This document shows, one piece after another, positions 1 through 11,287 of a stretch of DNA of 64,000 bases. The notes below the pieces were generated by a model. It was given only the letters and a program-made list of their open reading frames with translations. It had not been told where the DNA came from and ran no database searches. This stretch comes from Ceratodon purpureus (taxonomy: Eukaryota; Streptophyta; Bryopsida; Pseudoditrichales; Ditrichaceae): assembly GCA_014871385.1 (NCBI GenBank), contig CM026427.1:1422068-1486067 (forward strand). Direction: 5' to 3'. The stretch's first letter is position 1, and every line of letters begins with the position of its first letter. Both the position numbers and the translations under genes were made by a program.

Positions 1-585
1 TGGTTATTGGTCATGTTAGGTTGTCTGTTCTGGTGGGACGTGTTGGGAGGATTTTACCGGAATTTGGATTAGGATTTGGGTATATTCAGCCTCGAAAATA
101 TACATAGCTGGCAGTTTAAGTTTTCGAAGTAATATCGAGCAGGGTTATTGTGTAAGTGAAGGTGTTAGCTAAGTCAAGGCCTCCTCGACCGCTTCTTAAC
201 TTTCGAACTTTGGTTTAATTTTCTTTAGATTGCACGTGTGCGCTTTGTTTTCGTGGGTTTATGTCTCGATGCATTGATGATGTAGTTCTGCTGTTGGGTT
301 GATAAGGAGGAGCTTTTTTTACAGAGAGCCTCGTTTTTGAGCGTGGGGTTATGCAAGGAAGAAGAGGATAGTATTTAGCCTGTCTAGGTACTTGATAATT
401 ATTAGTTATGAGAGCTCGCATTTAAACCAAGGTGATGTGCATGTGTAAAACTGAATATAGACCTTCGTTTCTACAGTCTTCTACGGCAGGTTTGTAGTGG
501 AGCAGTGTCGAGACATGTTCTTCCTGTCACAGTTTATGGCTTTACCTGTTCTTCATCTTACTAAGTTAGTGTGTGTTGCATACAG
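1..585 (+). other. Leader or first-intron sequence of LSM4
   Basis: No coding exon is recognised. The stretch ends in a good acceptor (tacag at 581-585) and carries T-rich tracts, so it most likely belongs to a 5' intron of LSM4, perhaps with 5' UTR exon sequence. Confidence 0.4.
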
Positions 586-2006
586 CTTCCCCTTTCGCTT
601 TTGAAGACAGCTCAAGGGCATCCTATGGTATTGACCACCCACTCCCTTCAGTTCTTGGATGGTTTGTTTTCCGAACGTGCTCTTTAGAAGCAGCTCAAGT
701 GTGGATTTAGGTCAAATAATATCAGACCTACATGCCAGAACTATATTCGTGTTATGTTCTGTAATACTTTGATCCTCTTCTCTTTGCAGCTTGTTGAGCT
801 CAAGAATGGAGAGACTTACAACGGTCATTTAGTGAATTGCGATACATGGATGAATATTCATCTTCGTGAAGTTATCTGCACATCAAAGGTGAACTCTCTA
901 CTTTGCTACTGTTGCTAGTTGAGTGTTCGTCTTTGCATCGCAGATCAGTTGTGGGCTCATATCTCTCCTTTGGCTCTAAGATGAAGATGTGGGAGTGATA
1001 GGATGGTGATCGTTTCTGGAGAATGCCTGAATGCTATATTCGAGGCAACACTATCAAATATTTGCGGGTTCCTGATGAGGTGCGTGTTAAATATCTAAAT
1101 CTTAGTTATTATGATGTTATTCAACAGTTCCAAATAAAAACTGTCTTTTCTAGACATGCTAAATTCCTCACATTTTTCAGTTATTTCGTGAAGTCTCAGT
1201 TGAGTTCGTTGAAGCTTATATTGTTACCTTGCGTCTTTCAGGTCATTGACAAGGTTCAGGAGGAAACCGTGAAACGCTCAGGTAACGCAAAGTTCCAATT
1301 GGCTAATTTTCTTTTTAATGTTTGGTGGATTTGCATGTGTCCAGCTCCGTCAGTAATTACTAAATGCAATCCGTTGAAGCACCCTCCAAGTATTTGGATG
1401 TTTGTGTGGGATCAATACTTGTGATCTGGACCACTAACTTGTATGAAACTGGTCTATGAACTTTCTGTCAGACCGGAAACCCACGATTGGTGGACGTGGA
1501 CGTGGCCGAGGAAGAGGCGAGGAGGGAGGTGGCCGGGGTGGTGGCAGAGGCGCTGATGGGGGGAGGGGAGGAAGGAGCTACCAGGACGATGGTGGTGCTG
1601 GGGGACGAGGCAGTGCTCGTGGAGGTGGTGCCCGTGGTGGGGGGAGGTCTGGCGGAAGAGGTACACTGAATTTTTGACGTTGTCCATTAACTTTTGAAGT
1701 TATAGCTTAAAATTTTAATCTAAGCCTCATTTATAGTGATTTAGAACTGTATTTTCTCTTCCAAGTTATTTGTAAGCTTGTTACTGTAGTCTATTGGGGA
1801 TGCGAACATTGCAAGTTTCAATACTTCAGTTTCTAGTTATAGCATAAGAATCTGCAGTTAAAGAGATACCATATGTGATCATTTCTTGCTCACATCATCA
1901 GGAGTCGGACTGATAGGAGGTTCATTTATTAGGTTGCAAATTTGGATGCTTTTTCTGATATTATCCTGTAATTTCAGGTGGGGCAGGCAGGGGTCGAAGC
2001 CAGTAG
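586..2006 (+). CDS. LSM4: LSM4, U6 snRNA-associated Sm-like protein (5' end missing)
   Basis: LSM4 is a subunit of the Lsm2-8 ring that binds the 3' end of U6 snRNA in the nucleus and of the Lsm1-7 ring in cytoplasmic mRNA decay. Six exons join in frame: 586-627, 790-888, 1002-1079, 1242-1281, 1472-1660 and 1978-2006 (stop TAG 2004-2006), all with GT-AG introns. The Sm fold is clear: [14 protein letters not shown], then [20 protein letters not shown] (Sm1), then [20 protein letters not shown] (Sm2). The tail is the RG/RGG-rich extension typical of LSM4, ending GAGRGRSQ. The expected initiator Met just before LPLSLL is not in a recognisable exon between 1 and 585: no ATG there is followed by a donor in phase. 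It probably lies left of the window. An internal Met at 625-627 is the only start seen. Length from the first exon is 158 residues, normal for plants. Confidence 0.95.
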
Positions 2007-4029
2007 AATACCTCATCAATCCAAGCTTTTCTCGCTTTCATCTGAGGAGCGACAGTTTCTCGATGTAAACTTGGCAGCATTGTGCATGTAAGAATAGAAT
2101 ATCTATTCAAGTTCACCGTAGTCTTGCCCATTACAGAAAGACCCTCCTAGGTTGGGCTTGAGGTGCTGCACCACAGCACCCCATCTTTCTGTAACTAGGA
2201 TCCCTAACAGTTTTGACGCTGGTAGGTGCGAGGTGGGATGTGAAATAATTTCTCCAATGGTTGGCCTAGTCCTGTTTCTCGTAGTAGTATAATGTAGAAA
2301 CCGATCTATTTAGGTTCAGAACAAGAAGATATTTGCAACAGAAGCCCGATACAAGTGATTAGCCCCACTAAGTGCAAGTTTTTTAATGCCATGGGCTTTT
2401 CGACTCAACACATGGAGAAGAATCTCGAGTATTGATCGATACGTGATATGGATGGCATTTGACTCATTCAACTAGTCATATTTGCGTCATAAGAAAAGGA
2501 CTTGGGTTGGTGGCTTGGTGTTTTGTCAGTTGTCACTTCAATGATTCTAAATGGAATGCATTGCCATGACCTGTTAGAAGATGATTGTGGAGTTTGAATT
2601 GTTCAGAACTGTCTTCAAAATCAACTCTCGAGCAGCCTGTGGCATGAAATGGAGCTTGTGTTGAGTTTCTGATGTAGACTTCTTTCCTCGTTTATAAAAT
2701 TAGGAGTTAAGTTATCATTTGCTGGCATTGAAGAATAATGTATGGCCTGAACTCGTATGAGAATGGAATGCAACTTGATGTTTGTAACCATTTACTAGCT
2801 AATAATATTGGAATAATAGAGTTATTTGTTAACTTACCAACTTTCTCACCTCATATGTCACATGTGGTCTCAATTCTTTAACTTATTCATATTTATGATT
2901 GGAGCACATGTTTGAATGGAAGCATTTTGGATTTCAAGTTGTAGTGTGCCATTTAAGATCCATTGTCAGTGAATAGAAAAACATGAATTGTAAATGCTCC
3001 AAATATAATAAATCTAAATCAAACTGTAGATGATATTAATTCAAGTGCCATTGAAGGATTCATAATGGAGCTTATAGACCTCACAAACCATAAAAACTAT
3101 TCACTTGCAGACACTGGAATTGTCATTTTCTTTAATTGAAATGTTTCATTGAATATTAATCTCTAAAAGAATATTATTTATTCAACAAACAATTGAAATT
3201 CCTGGGAGGTTCATCATGATGTCAATTATAAATGTGATTTAAATTTTTTTTGTGGACATAGGGAATCACAAAAGCTTGGAAGGAAAATAATTGGTTTTTC
3301 TCTAGGCCTCAAGAAAACAAGTTGTGCTCCTTGAAGTCAAAATTCCTCAACAAGGAAAAACTTCAAAAATTTGGCTACAATGTTTTACCACCCTAGAGAT
3401 TTTTATACAACTACCGTAATCAATATCGTTGTCTTTGAAGTTGTCAAAAAAAATTTAATAAATAAATAATATAAAAACCCTGGTGCGTAATAGTAGAACT
3501 CTATTTCATGAGGAGTCAAAATTTCTCACTCTTTCTAATTATGAAGGAAAAAAAATTTGCATCAACAAAAAACAAAATGTAAACTCGCAAAATTAAGAAC
3601 CTATGTCCTACAAATTTTTCACAATTCTACATCTTTTGCTAAAATTGATGTACAAGAAGCTAACACCAAAAAAAGTCAAAGTCAATTGATTTCTTCACTT
3701 CAAACTCTATAATCTTCCAATTCGTGGAGTCAAATTTTATGATTTATTATTTTTTTTTGTAATATTTTAGTCTTGGGTAAGACCATATTAGGGTTGGACA
3801 TCCAAAGAAAGCTTCAATTTTGGCTCTCTCCCTCTTTGCTTTGGAAGTAAAAGTTGCATAGTATTTTTGACGACCTTCATGTAATCTACACCTTAGATTT
3901 GAAATCCTAGACATGTGAGAATACATACACTTTTCCTCGAGTCATTTTTCTGGAAGAATCTTCATTTGTTTACAACCTGCCTTCGTTACATAATGGGTTG
4001 GGCCACAGAACACAACCATGAAACATGTT
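2007..4029. other. LSM4 3' UTR and AT-rich spacer
   Basis: The first few hundred bases after the LSM4 stop should be its 3' UTR. The remainder to 4029 is AT-rich with T and A runs. No gene, RNA or repeat with a recognisable structure was found. Confidence 0.5.
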
Positions 4030-4378
4030 TAAGGTAGAGATGGGTATTCCCGTCAGTTTAAGCCATGCAACATATTTGGGATTGATAAAACAATGGGGAT
4101 AAAATTTATACAAATAGAAGTTAGGTCGAAAATCACAAATCAGGATTTTTAATATTTTTTTCAAAATTTATCAAATTTTCATGAATATTTGAAGTGCAAC
4201 ATTGTAGACCACTATTGACGTGAGTAGGTATATGCAATACAAAGATTCTTGCATGGAGAACATGATAGGTTGTTATACAATCTGCTGAGTGTGGTAGTCA
4301 GGTGCTGTCTGCTCAGATATTGGTGCACTGATAGGCCACGGAATTAGAACCCTGACGGGAATACCCATCTCTACCTTA
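4030..4378. mobile_element. Candidate MITE bounded by a perfect 27-bp inverted repeat
   Basis: A 27-bp sequence at 4030-4056, beginning TAAGGTAGAGATGGG, recurs exactly as its reverse complement at 4352-4378. The trinucleotide GTT lies immediately outside both ends (4027-4029 and 4379-4381) and could be a target duplication. The 295-bp interior has no coding potential. The layout fits a small non-autonomous DNA transposon, but a 3-bp duplication is weak support and no second copy is present in the window. Confidence 0.4.
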
Positions 4379-4843
4379 GTTCTAGTGGAGCTGACGCTCA
4401 ATAACAACAGGAGAGCATAGTAGTGTACGTCTCAGAGTCTTCACTGAGCGGCGAATGTATTACAAGATTATAATAGTTCTACAATTCTGTGCATCACAGT
4501 TACTAAGAATCTAATAATCCTTCTACGCCTGCCATATAGTTACCTTACAAGGTAGGTTTCTCAGGAGTAGCAGCTCCAAAATCTAACGCTCATACAACAT
4601 AGATGATGCTCTTGGCTCCACGAAGACACAGGCGGAAGCGGCAGTAAGGAACACTATTAAATGATGAGCACTGTCATCTTCCAGGGAAAGCAGAAAATCC
4701 TTCCAGGATACAAAGTTATTTGGGCACATAGCCATGGAGTAGTATGACTAGCCAGAAGGCGACCTCAGAAGAGGAAACATGCTTGACTCAGCCTGATACC
4801 GGCTCCATGGAAACATACCCTTATTTGCAGACTGCTGGGACAA

Positions 4844-7800
4844 CTATGAGATCACCTTGCCACGGGGAGGTCTTACGCAAGACAGGCTTCTAAGGAAACC
4901 ACCTCCTCCCATGCCTCTCTGGATTTCAGTCAGGCGTGGTATAATTTCAGAAAATGCTGGTCTCGATGATGGTGTCTTCTGCCAGCACTTTTCAATCAAT
5001 CTGTCAAAGAACCGGGTCGACTAGTTAGAATGCAAAAGAGATCGGATTTGGTTAACATGACACAACCTGTTGTATCAGGACACATTTTGTTGAAGTTAGG
5101 ACTCAAGTAAAATGTGTCAAGTTGAGAGTAATGGTTTGCAACTGATACATACTCTTTGAGGCCAGCTGGGTAACGCCGAGCAAAATGTCTGAAAGGTGGT
5201 CGCTGGTCTTCTGCATATGCCTTGGCAACAGCTTCAGGTTGCATGCCGGAGAATGGCTGGGTTCCCTCCATCATCTACGCATCGTCAAAAGAGTAATTTC
5301 TTAGTGATCATTTAAGCAAGAGTGAACCAATCTGGTTAATTTTAGAGGAATTCTAAGATTGAAGAAGAAAGCTGAACGAGTCCCTGATTTCATACATACC
5401 GACTATGTTGTGGGACCAAACAAAAAATGCCAGAAATTTGAGATGTATGGGATACCTCTTGGACTATGAGAGCAAATGAAAACACGTCCACGCTTTTATC
5501 AATGTCTTCCGACTTCCCGTACACCTCCGGAGCCATGTAAAGATCTTCAGAGATAACCAAACAATCAATTATTAGTTAATAACCTTATATGAGCAATATG
5601 GATGTCACATCTAAGTATAACCATAAGGTAGACTCTTACATGCATCGTCAAGTTGGCAACAGTAGAGACACACCAAGCGCTAGATGCCGAACTTAAAATC
5701 CTACATTAAAGCGCAACAGAAACAGAACTGAAGATTCCAGAGTTTCGACTTGATAGTGATGGAGTAGTTACATGATGCGCCTTTAGGTGGTCTTGTACGA
5801 AGCGAGTCACTGGATCGAATGCTATTACTGCCAGAAAATTCGGAAGCAGAGTCGTACTTCGGAAGACTTAGCCCGAAATCAGCAACCTTCAAATGTTTGG
5901 CATCCCTCAATAAGTCACTGAAGCTCTCTACAGCAGAACACCTCTTGTCAAGAAACAATTTCATTTCTCTGCAGCATACAAAGTGAACACCAATTGCGAA
6001 AATATTCCAACTGAGCTATAGCTCAAACTTCTGCTGCTTTATGCTACCACCCAGGAGAGTATGGTATGTGTAGGGTGGCTACTTCACTGTAGAATTAAGG
6101 CCTTCCTTGGCTCATTTGTTCGCTAATTTATGTTATTTCCCATACTTAGTTCTAATCATCATTTGAAATACATACAAGGTCAGCCAAGAGGAGACACCAC
6201 AGCTCACCTGGGCTTAAGATCACAGTGAATAATCGGAGGTTTATGTTCGTGCAGGTAGTTCATTCCCCTGCATTTGCCCAAATAGGGGCAGACAAAATTT
6301 TAGTGCCAGAAAACTTGTCAACAGGATGAAAGCATCGATGTTCCAGACGATAGAAGGATGACAATAGGCACTGCCAAAACTGACTTCAGCTAGAGGATAA
6401 ATATGCGTGCAAGAAGTTTCAATAGAATACCTCGCAATATCAAGAGCATAAGATACCGCCCTTTCTGGATCCAACCGTTTTTTCTCTTTAAGATACTTGC
6501 CCAAGTCCATCTGCCAAAAGAAACGACAGGTTTTAAAATAAAGATACAAGTGTTTTTCAGTCTATCAAAATCAATAAAAAAATATCACAAATATTTGCTA
6601 GCAAACTCTACGATGAAAGCCTTAGCCACGTTCACAGCATCTTATACACAGCAGCGCGCTCTGGTTACTGCCTCATAAAGGTTATTTCCATCTGTAGAAT
6701 CTCGATTCTTACTTTGATTTCCAACGTGACCAGGGAGCATTCGGAAAGACTGATCATAACCTTCTTCCTATTGGAGACTTACGAGCAAAGAGTAGTGGTC
6801 AGCTCGATAGGAAATGCTTTAACTAAGATTTTTAGCCAATTTCACTCTCAGCCTCTACTAAATATCAGGACAGAGAAAATCGAGGTGCTACCTGCGGCAA
6901 AAACTCAGTCACGATCATCATGGGAGTGCTTTGAGTTATTGCTCCAAGAAACTGCACCACGTTTGGATGTCTCAACCTTTGCAAGAGGTCAAGTTCGTCT
7001 CTGAACTGCAAACTGCAGCACAATGCCATCATTCAGTACGATAGTCGGCTCCAAGTCTTACTTTCTAGACTGCTATACTCCGCTGTTGGAATTGCAATAA
7101 CCATTTCACATCTTTGATTCATCCCTAGTCTGCATACTTGAACGTCAACAGTGCATATCTGAACTCTTCACAGCATGAATTGAGATCAGAGCATGAATTG
7201 TTTTGAATTTTGCGAGAATTAAGGTAGATCCCAAGAAAGTGCAAAAGAGTTCCTTACAATGCTTCTTCAGAGAAATCCACAGTAGACAGCACCTTCACGG
7301 CAACTCTTGTTCCGTGCCATGTTGCTACTCGATATTTGCTGCCCTGTAACGAAGCAACATCAATAAATCCTACTATTAGAATGCTATAGCACGATAGTCC
7401 ACAGCAACTACTGTAGCAAAAATGAAAACTACTACGTCCAGCTATTATCACAGCTGTACTAGCAGAGAGGGATATCCCTACACCTTCAAACCCTGTAGCT
7501 TGTAACCCTGGCTGTCAGATTTGCAATCGATTGGCAAGCACTGGCACATTTTCCATAGTTAAACAAATGAAACCTAACTGAGTGCAAAACACACAACTAT
7601 CTCACAGAGCATAGTGCCGAACTCTACTTTTTCATTGGGTCAGAGGTTGTACATCTCGAGTAAAATCAGGACAATGAACGCACCTCGGGCAATTTATACT
7701 TCGTTTCTCTGAAAACGAGCTGGCTGGGAATAATCTCATACTCGGGTATTTCTTTCTGTGTAGCCACTCGCATGGACGACATCTATAACATAGTAATAAC

Positions 7801-8793
7801 AATGTCAGAAGATAGCTTGATCACAGATATAACCGTTCTCCTAGATAAAAGAATCTGCAGAAAACGCAATCGGAACTATACTCATCTTCCTTGGAAAATA
7901 ATGTTGAGCCGTTGTTCCGTAAAAGAGTAGTGCTTTACTTTTAATCTAGCACCGTTCTGTTCCAGCAATTTGCAGACCTCTGCGTTGCCATAATGCCTAG
8001 CATCCGCCAATGGCTGCACAGGAACACATTTCCAAAAGGGCAAACAGGTCAGGTGCAACGAGAATTACGACTAAATCCGAGCTATCTGAACCTACTCAAT
8101 ACAAAAAACACCAATCACAATTTCTGATTTCACCGTCTAATGGTTATTCACACAAGTCCCAAATTAAGATAGTACACGAAGTGTTAAAAGTTCGAGAAGC
8201 TCTACGGGACTAAAACTTGCAAGATTGTAACTATCTGTGAGTGAGGAACACTAGCAACCACTCTGTAATGTCTTTCAATCCGGTTTCAAGTCCAGAGAAG
8301 CAGAATTGGACAGATTGCACTCAAAATTGCACCCAAAACTTTCCTGTTATTCAACGGTAATCAAGGAGGGCTCAATGATCAGTTCCCTAATGTATGAAGC
8401 CACTATCAAAACGTGTAGGAAAAGCAGAGAGAAGGAACACACCGTGCTGCCCCATCGATCAGCTCGATTGACGTCAGCTCCCTTGTTTATTAGAAACTCA
8501 ACCACGTTCAAGTGGCCCTCACAGGCTGCCAAGTGCAATGCGGTGCGATCATCAAAGTCGGCAGCATCTACGCTCAAACCCTCTTCCAACAATTGTTCCA
8601 GACCTTGGATATCTCCTTTGCATGCACAATAGAGCAGCCCAGCCACTTGTTCCAGGTCCTTGGCCGAGTTCAGATCACTGCCTGAGTCCCCTGACCTTCC
8701 GATGTCTCTATCTCCATCTCTATCTTTGGGTTGCAATGACGATGATCTTCCATAAGCAAATCTACCTGCTACCATAACCTTGGGCTCCGCCAT
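4844..8793 (-). CDS. Ankyrin-repeat Raf-like protein kinase, plant integrin-linked-kinase type
   Basis: Predicted Ser/Thr kinase of the plant ILK (ankyrin/Raf-like MAP3K group C) family. Eleven exons read in frame: 8793-8443, 8013-7939, 7782-7684, 7343-7258, 7012-6892, 6510-6431, 6267-6208, 5917-5772, 5544-5456, 5274-5153 and 5000-4844, giving 461 residues. The start ATG (8793) follows GAA and precedes GCG. Two ankyrin repeats (about 45-140, with DDRTALHLAACEGHLNVVEF) precede the kinase domain: catalytic Lys in VAVK (192), helix-C Glu about 210, HPNVVQFLG, catalytic loop HCDLKP (285-290), ADFGLS (303-308), MAPEVY (343-348), VDVFSF and a C-terminal RPAF motif. The glycine loop is weak, and Cys replaces Arg in HRD, making this a non-RD kinase; Asp287, DFG and the VAVK Lys are kept. 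The exact edges of the 75-base exon 7939-8013 and of the 5917 acceptor are inferred. Substrates are unknown. Confidence 0.9.
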
Positions 8794-10054
8794 TTCAAAG
8801 GACTTTCCAAACCTCTCCGACGGTTTCTAGTAACGATGGCACAATAGAAGAAGGGTAAAATTGGAAGTCTTACGACTGAATACCATGCACAATCAATCCC
8901 TTACTTCCAAGGTGGGTTACTTCTTCGTCTCTTCCAGTCTCAACTATTTTACGAAGCTGCACACAGCAGAACTCTGCATTACAAAAAAAACGGCTTCTTT
9001 CAGCGCCAAACAGAACAGAGATCTTGCTAGTAACAGGTGAATTACAATTCCCCTCTTTTACAGACACAAAACTCACTAGCACTGTAGTGAAAGACAACCC
9101 AAAATCCTCTTAAGAGCAACAACCTCCTGCACCTTAATCCAAACCCAAGCTCCGCACCCCACAACACTATTCCTAGGTTCAATGCAACAAATTCCACAAC
9201 ACTCAACACAGAGCTCCACTCCAAAGTGCAAAAACCGTTACACCAGAGTCCGTCTCGCCCCCAAAACCTGTAGGATGATCGCCGACCCTCCAAAACAAGT
9301 ATTTTAACCAGGATCAATGAAAACATCCAAAACCCAACCCAGTGTCGGAACTTCTCACCACAACGGCTGCAGAAACCACTGTCGCAAAACCATATCCTCT
9401 ATCAACCATACCACAACCCTCTAAACCTCCACCTCCAAAACCTAATCCACAACAACAACACCTAGACTGGCAAAAATGACACCGACAAGGTCACAGCAAC
9501 AACAAGGTCACAACTTTGCACTCAAAAGGCAAACCTCAGAGGCTACTACACTCCATCACATCACTAGAAAGCAAATCTCAGGCACAACCATCAGATCCAC
9601 AAACCTCTAAACTCCACCAAACACAGAAAGCAACTTAACTACTCACTCATAAAAAAACTCCACCAGCTGCAGGAAAACGTAGCAGGTCCCTCAGATGCAC
9701 CACGAGCCTTGCAAGCTACGCATCTAGATCCAAGCTTGGAATGCAAACCAGAGCGAATTCACTTCGATCCTCCGACGTTCACTACAACTTATCGATCATC
9801 ACGGCAGATTCGGAATCGTAATAATATAACGCAACAGCTAGAACATGGGCTCCGAGGACCACCCAAGTGGTAACTAGAACAGTAGACCTGCCTCTAGTTC
9901 CTGATCAGGCTGCGACGGAGTCCGCCATCGCTCCACACTCGTCATAACAGTCAAGGCTTGTGTCGATCTTCGATCCGACTCCATCGCTAGCGTCGCAACA
10001 CGACGTTGAACGTCGGAACAACGCACGGGTATGATCGGGTGTTATACTGGTATC
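8794..10054 (-). other. Probable 5' leader and promoter of the ankyrin kinase
   Basis: Between the kinase ATG and the repeat-rich DNA at 10.05 kb there is no convincing ORF. The strand that would be transcribed is G/T-rich from about 9050 to 9700, as often seen in leaders and first introns of this window. Composition becomes mixed near 9750-10020, where a promoter could lie. Placement is inferred from position only. Confidence 0.35.
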
Positions 10055-10265
10055 GTGGTAGTATTTACAGGGTATTGAAAGGGTATTTAAGCAGTATCAC
10101 CTGAGTACAGACTGGATAGCGATCGAAAGTGGCAATCCATCCTGGCCTTTACTGTATGAACGGGAAATGGGGAACACGCGGTTGGGAAAGTTTCGGGTCC
10201 GATTGATATGTGGGTGGTATTATGGTGATACTGTATTGATACTGGTGTAAGAACTGGTTAATACT
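10055..10265. repeat. Degenerate GGTAT / ATACTGG repeat tract
   Basis: The stretch is built from short variants of GGGTAT, GGTAT, GTATTG and ATACTGGT in loose tandem, for example at 10028-10100 and 10213-10265. There is no constant period and no coding frame. It looks like an eroded simple repeat. Confidence 0.35.
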
Positions 10266-10324
10266 AGGGCGGTGGTGTTGAGCAAAGCGGATCCGGAACG
10301 GCATTCATTTGCTTTACCCGTGGT

Positions 10325-10420
10325 TTCCTGCCCGATCCCTGCCCGAAAGCGCAAGACTTTTCTAGATTTTCGGGCAGCCGGGTCCGACTCTGCCCGATTT
10401 TACCCACTGCCCGGGAAAAT
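10325..10420. promoter_or_regulatory. Cluster of GCCCGA motifs
   Basis: Three GCCCGA motifs and one GCCCGG lie on the + strand, with one inverted copy (TCGGGCAG), within about 100 bp. The stretch is much more GC-rich than its surroundings. Function is unknown; repeated short GC motifs could be binding sites or a remnant of a repeat. Confidence 0.3.
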
Positions 10421-10516
10421 TCGCGTGATAGTGCAATACGGATCACCGACAGGCTTGATTGGTTGTTGGGTATTGCATTTATGCGTAATAGTGAATGTTT
10501 GGACTGTTTTGTATTA

Positions 10517-10728
10517 GATAACCGGTCGAGCCGCGTAGCGGCGAGCCGGTTATCGTACATAACCGGTTGTGCACCCTTTAATCACAACCCTTGATCTGCA
10601 TGATCCAAGGGTGTAGGATACAAGTTGATACGAGAGAAGGTTATGAGTTATAATTTGTGATGGTGATGGGACGGGTTGCCCAATGGGATGAAGCCACGTA
10701 AGGATTGAAAGCGACAGCAACCGGTTAT
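10517..10728. promoter_or_regulatory. Nested hairpin and repeated AACCGG/CCGGTT sites
   Basis: A 38-bp near-palindrome runs from 10517 to 10554: outer arms GATAACCGG and CCGGTTATC (9 bp, perfect) and an inner stem GCCGC/GCGGC around GTA. Two more copies of the core follow: ATAACCGGTT at 10559-10568 and AACCGGTTAT near 10718-10728. AACCGGTT is the known consensus of Grainyhead/CP2-type factors, which exist in early land plants. Whether such factors bind here is inference; a transposon end is an alternative. Confidence 0.35.
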
Positions 10729-10759
10729 GGGAAAAATCAAACGCCTCGGCCGGCCGAGA

Positions 10760-11185
10760 GCGTTATTTTCTTCTTGTTAAGCTTTATTAAAATTGATTGG
10801 TGTGTTGTAAAGTTTTTCATAAAGAAATCATTACTTATACTGTATTTCATGGTAGTTACTTGTATAATTAAATTCCTAAGGTAGTTGAAGCTAGTAATAC
10901 AATTTTAGAGCTACTCTAGAAGTTGGAAAACCCACTTTGGGAATCATAAATATTTTTCAATGTTTAGTGCTAGAAAAGAATAAATCTCCACAAAAGTCTA
11001 TCATATATCTATGTTTAAAAAAAAATCAAAAAATCATATTAAAAATTGACATCAAAGGACCATTTCGGAACAATTTTCCTTTCAAGGTTGAAATTTGATT
11101 TTTCATAAAGAATTTGATCAGATTTTGGATTTTTATTTTTTGGAAAAAAATAAAAGAAAATTTAGCAATTCAATGGTATTTTATA
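10760..11185. other. AT-rich spacer
   Basis: AT-rich DNA with A and T runs. No gene, repeat family or RNA recognised. Confidence 0.5.
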
Positions 11186-11287
11186 CTCCCTCTGTCCCAT
11201 AATGACTTTCTCGTAGGTTCTCTCAAATCTACATTTGGAGGTAGATTTTAGAGAACCTATGAGAAAGTCATTATGGGACAGAGGGAG
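11186..11287. mobile_element. Stowaway-like MITE, 102 bp, near-perfect palindrome
   Basis: The element begins CTCCCTCTGTCCCATAATGA and ends with the complementary sequence, closing with GGGACAGAGGGAG. Almost its whole length folds back on itself apart from a short centre near 11230-11245. It is flanked by TA on both sides (11184-11185 and 11288-11289). CTCCCTC termini and a TA target duplication are the hallmarks of Stowaway MITEs, mobilised by Tc1/mariner-type transposases. It has no coding capacity. Confidence 0.9.

Noticed and set aside
1454..1687. Overlapping open frames on both strands around the Gly-rich stretch
   Set aside because: They are shadows of the RGG-rich tail of LSM4; GC-rich repeats rarely contain stops.
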